Below the pieces are notes generated by a model. The model was not told where the DNA came from. It was given only the letters and a program-made list of their open reading frames with translations, and did no database searches. Below, piece after piece: positions 37,492-37,561 of a stretch of DNA of 37,561 bases (positions are counted from its first letter, which is position 1; each line of letters starts with the position of its first letter). The stretch spans positions 1 to 37,561 of the forward strand of contig JAGNDO010000046.1 in assembly GCA_018003515.1 (NCBI GenBank), written 5' to 3'. A program made the position numbers and the translations under genes. Origin of the DNA: Caldilineaceae bacterium. GTDB taxonomy: Bacteria; Chloroflexota; Anaerolineae; Caldilineales; Caldilineaceae.

Positions 37492-37561
37492 GGGTCAAGG
37501 ATACCAGTTGGGCCGAAGGCCCGTCAAGCTGGTTGGGGGTGGGATTAATTTCAATGTAGAG

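Overview
The window is about 37.6 kb of GC-rich bacterial DNA, densely coding on both strands. Several features point to a filamentous or sheathed member of the Chloroflexota (Anaerolineae/Caldilineae type). These are the secreted SH3b-linked glycoside hydrolases with Pro/Thr linkers, a large LVIVD propeller protein, a pyruvate:ferredoxin oxidoreductase operon with a dihydroorotate-dehydrogenase-like gene, a DUF951 protein, and many intergenic short tandem repeats. This placement is an inference from gene content; no 16S or other marker gene is present.

Layout. 1-204 is the end of a DUF951 gene, closed by a strong bidirectional terminator. 365-7875 (minus) is a central-carbon operon: nifJ, a DHOD-like flavoprotein gene and ppdK, linking pyruvate, acetyl-CoA and PEP. 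7876-8496 is a 620-bp gap with palindromes. 8497-14750 (plus) holds an unusual hypF lacking the acylphosphatase domain, an ABC-2 ATPase/permease pair, a LysN-like aminotransferase and a deazaflavin-type oxidoreductase. 14896-17049 (minus) holds a small SWIM zinc-finger protein and an unknown single-pass membrane protein. 17521-24766 (plus) encodes three successive secreted or membrane-bound SH3b plus clan GH-A hydrolases, two of them with closely related catalytic domains. The first also carries a GH18-like domain whose catalytic Glu is replaced. 24912-25372 holds a small membrane protein and tRNA-Val(CAC) with its promoter and terminator.

25500-33160 (minus) encodes a trypsin-like protease with an EF-hand-like loop, a short ORF, an aldo/keto reductase with an altered catalytic His, a flavin reductase downstream of a 23-bp operator-like palindrome, a YesL-like membrane protein, a PAP2 phosphatase and an orphan HyuA-type hydantoinase/oxoprolinase subunit. 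33177-35869 (plus) is a MazEF/PemIK-type toxin-antitoxin pair with a clear promoter and operator, then the LVIVD protein gene. 35883-37445 (minus) is a tight operon: enoyl-CoA hydratase, clpS and a molybdopterin-oxidoreductase-like protein.

The strongest structure not explained by genes is a set of intergenic repeats. At least ten boundaries carry short tandem repeats (periods of 6-8 or 14 bp), and six are arranged as two inverted arrays that can fold into large hairpins. The unit differs between loci but the architecture is the same, and two arrays lie in frame inside coding sequences. A separate GC-rich palindromic element, one copy with perfect 10-bp terminal inverted repeats, occurs three times. 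No CRISPR array, insertion sequence, rRNA or complete prophage was seen.
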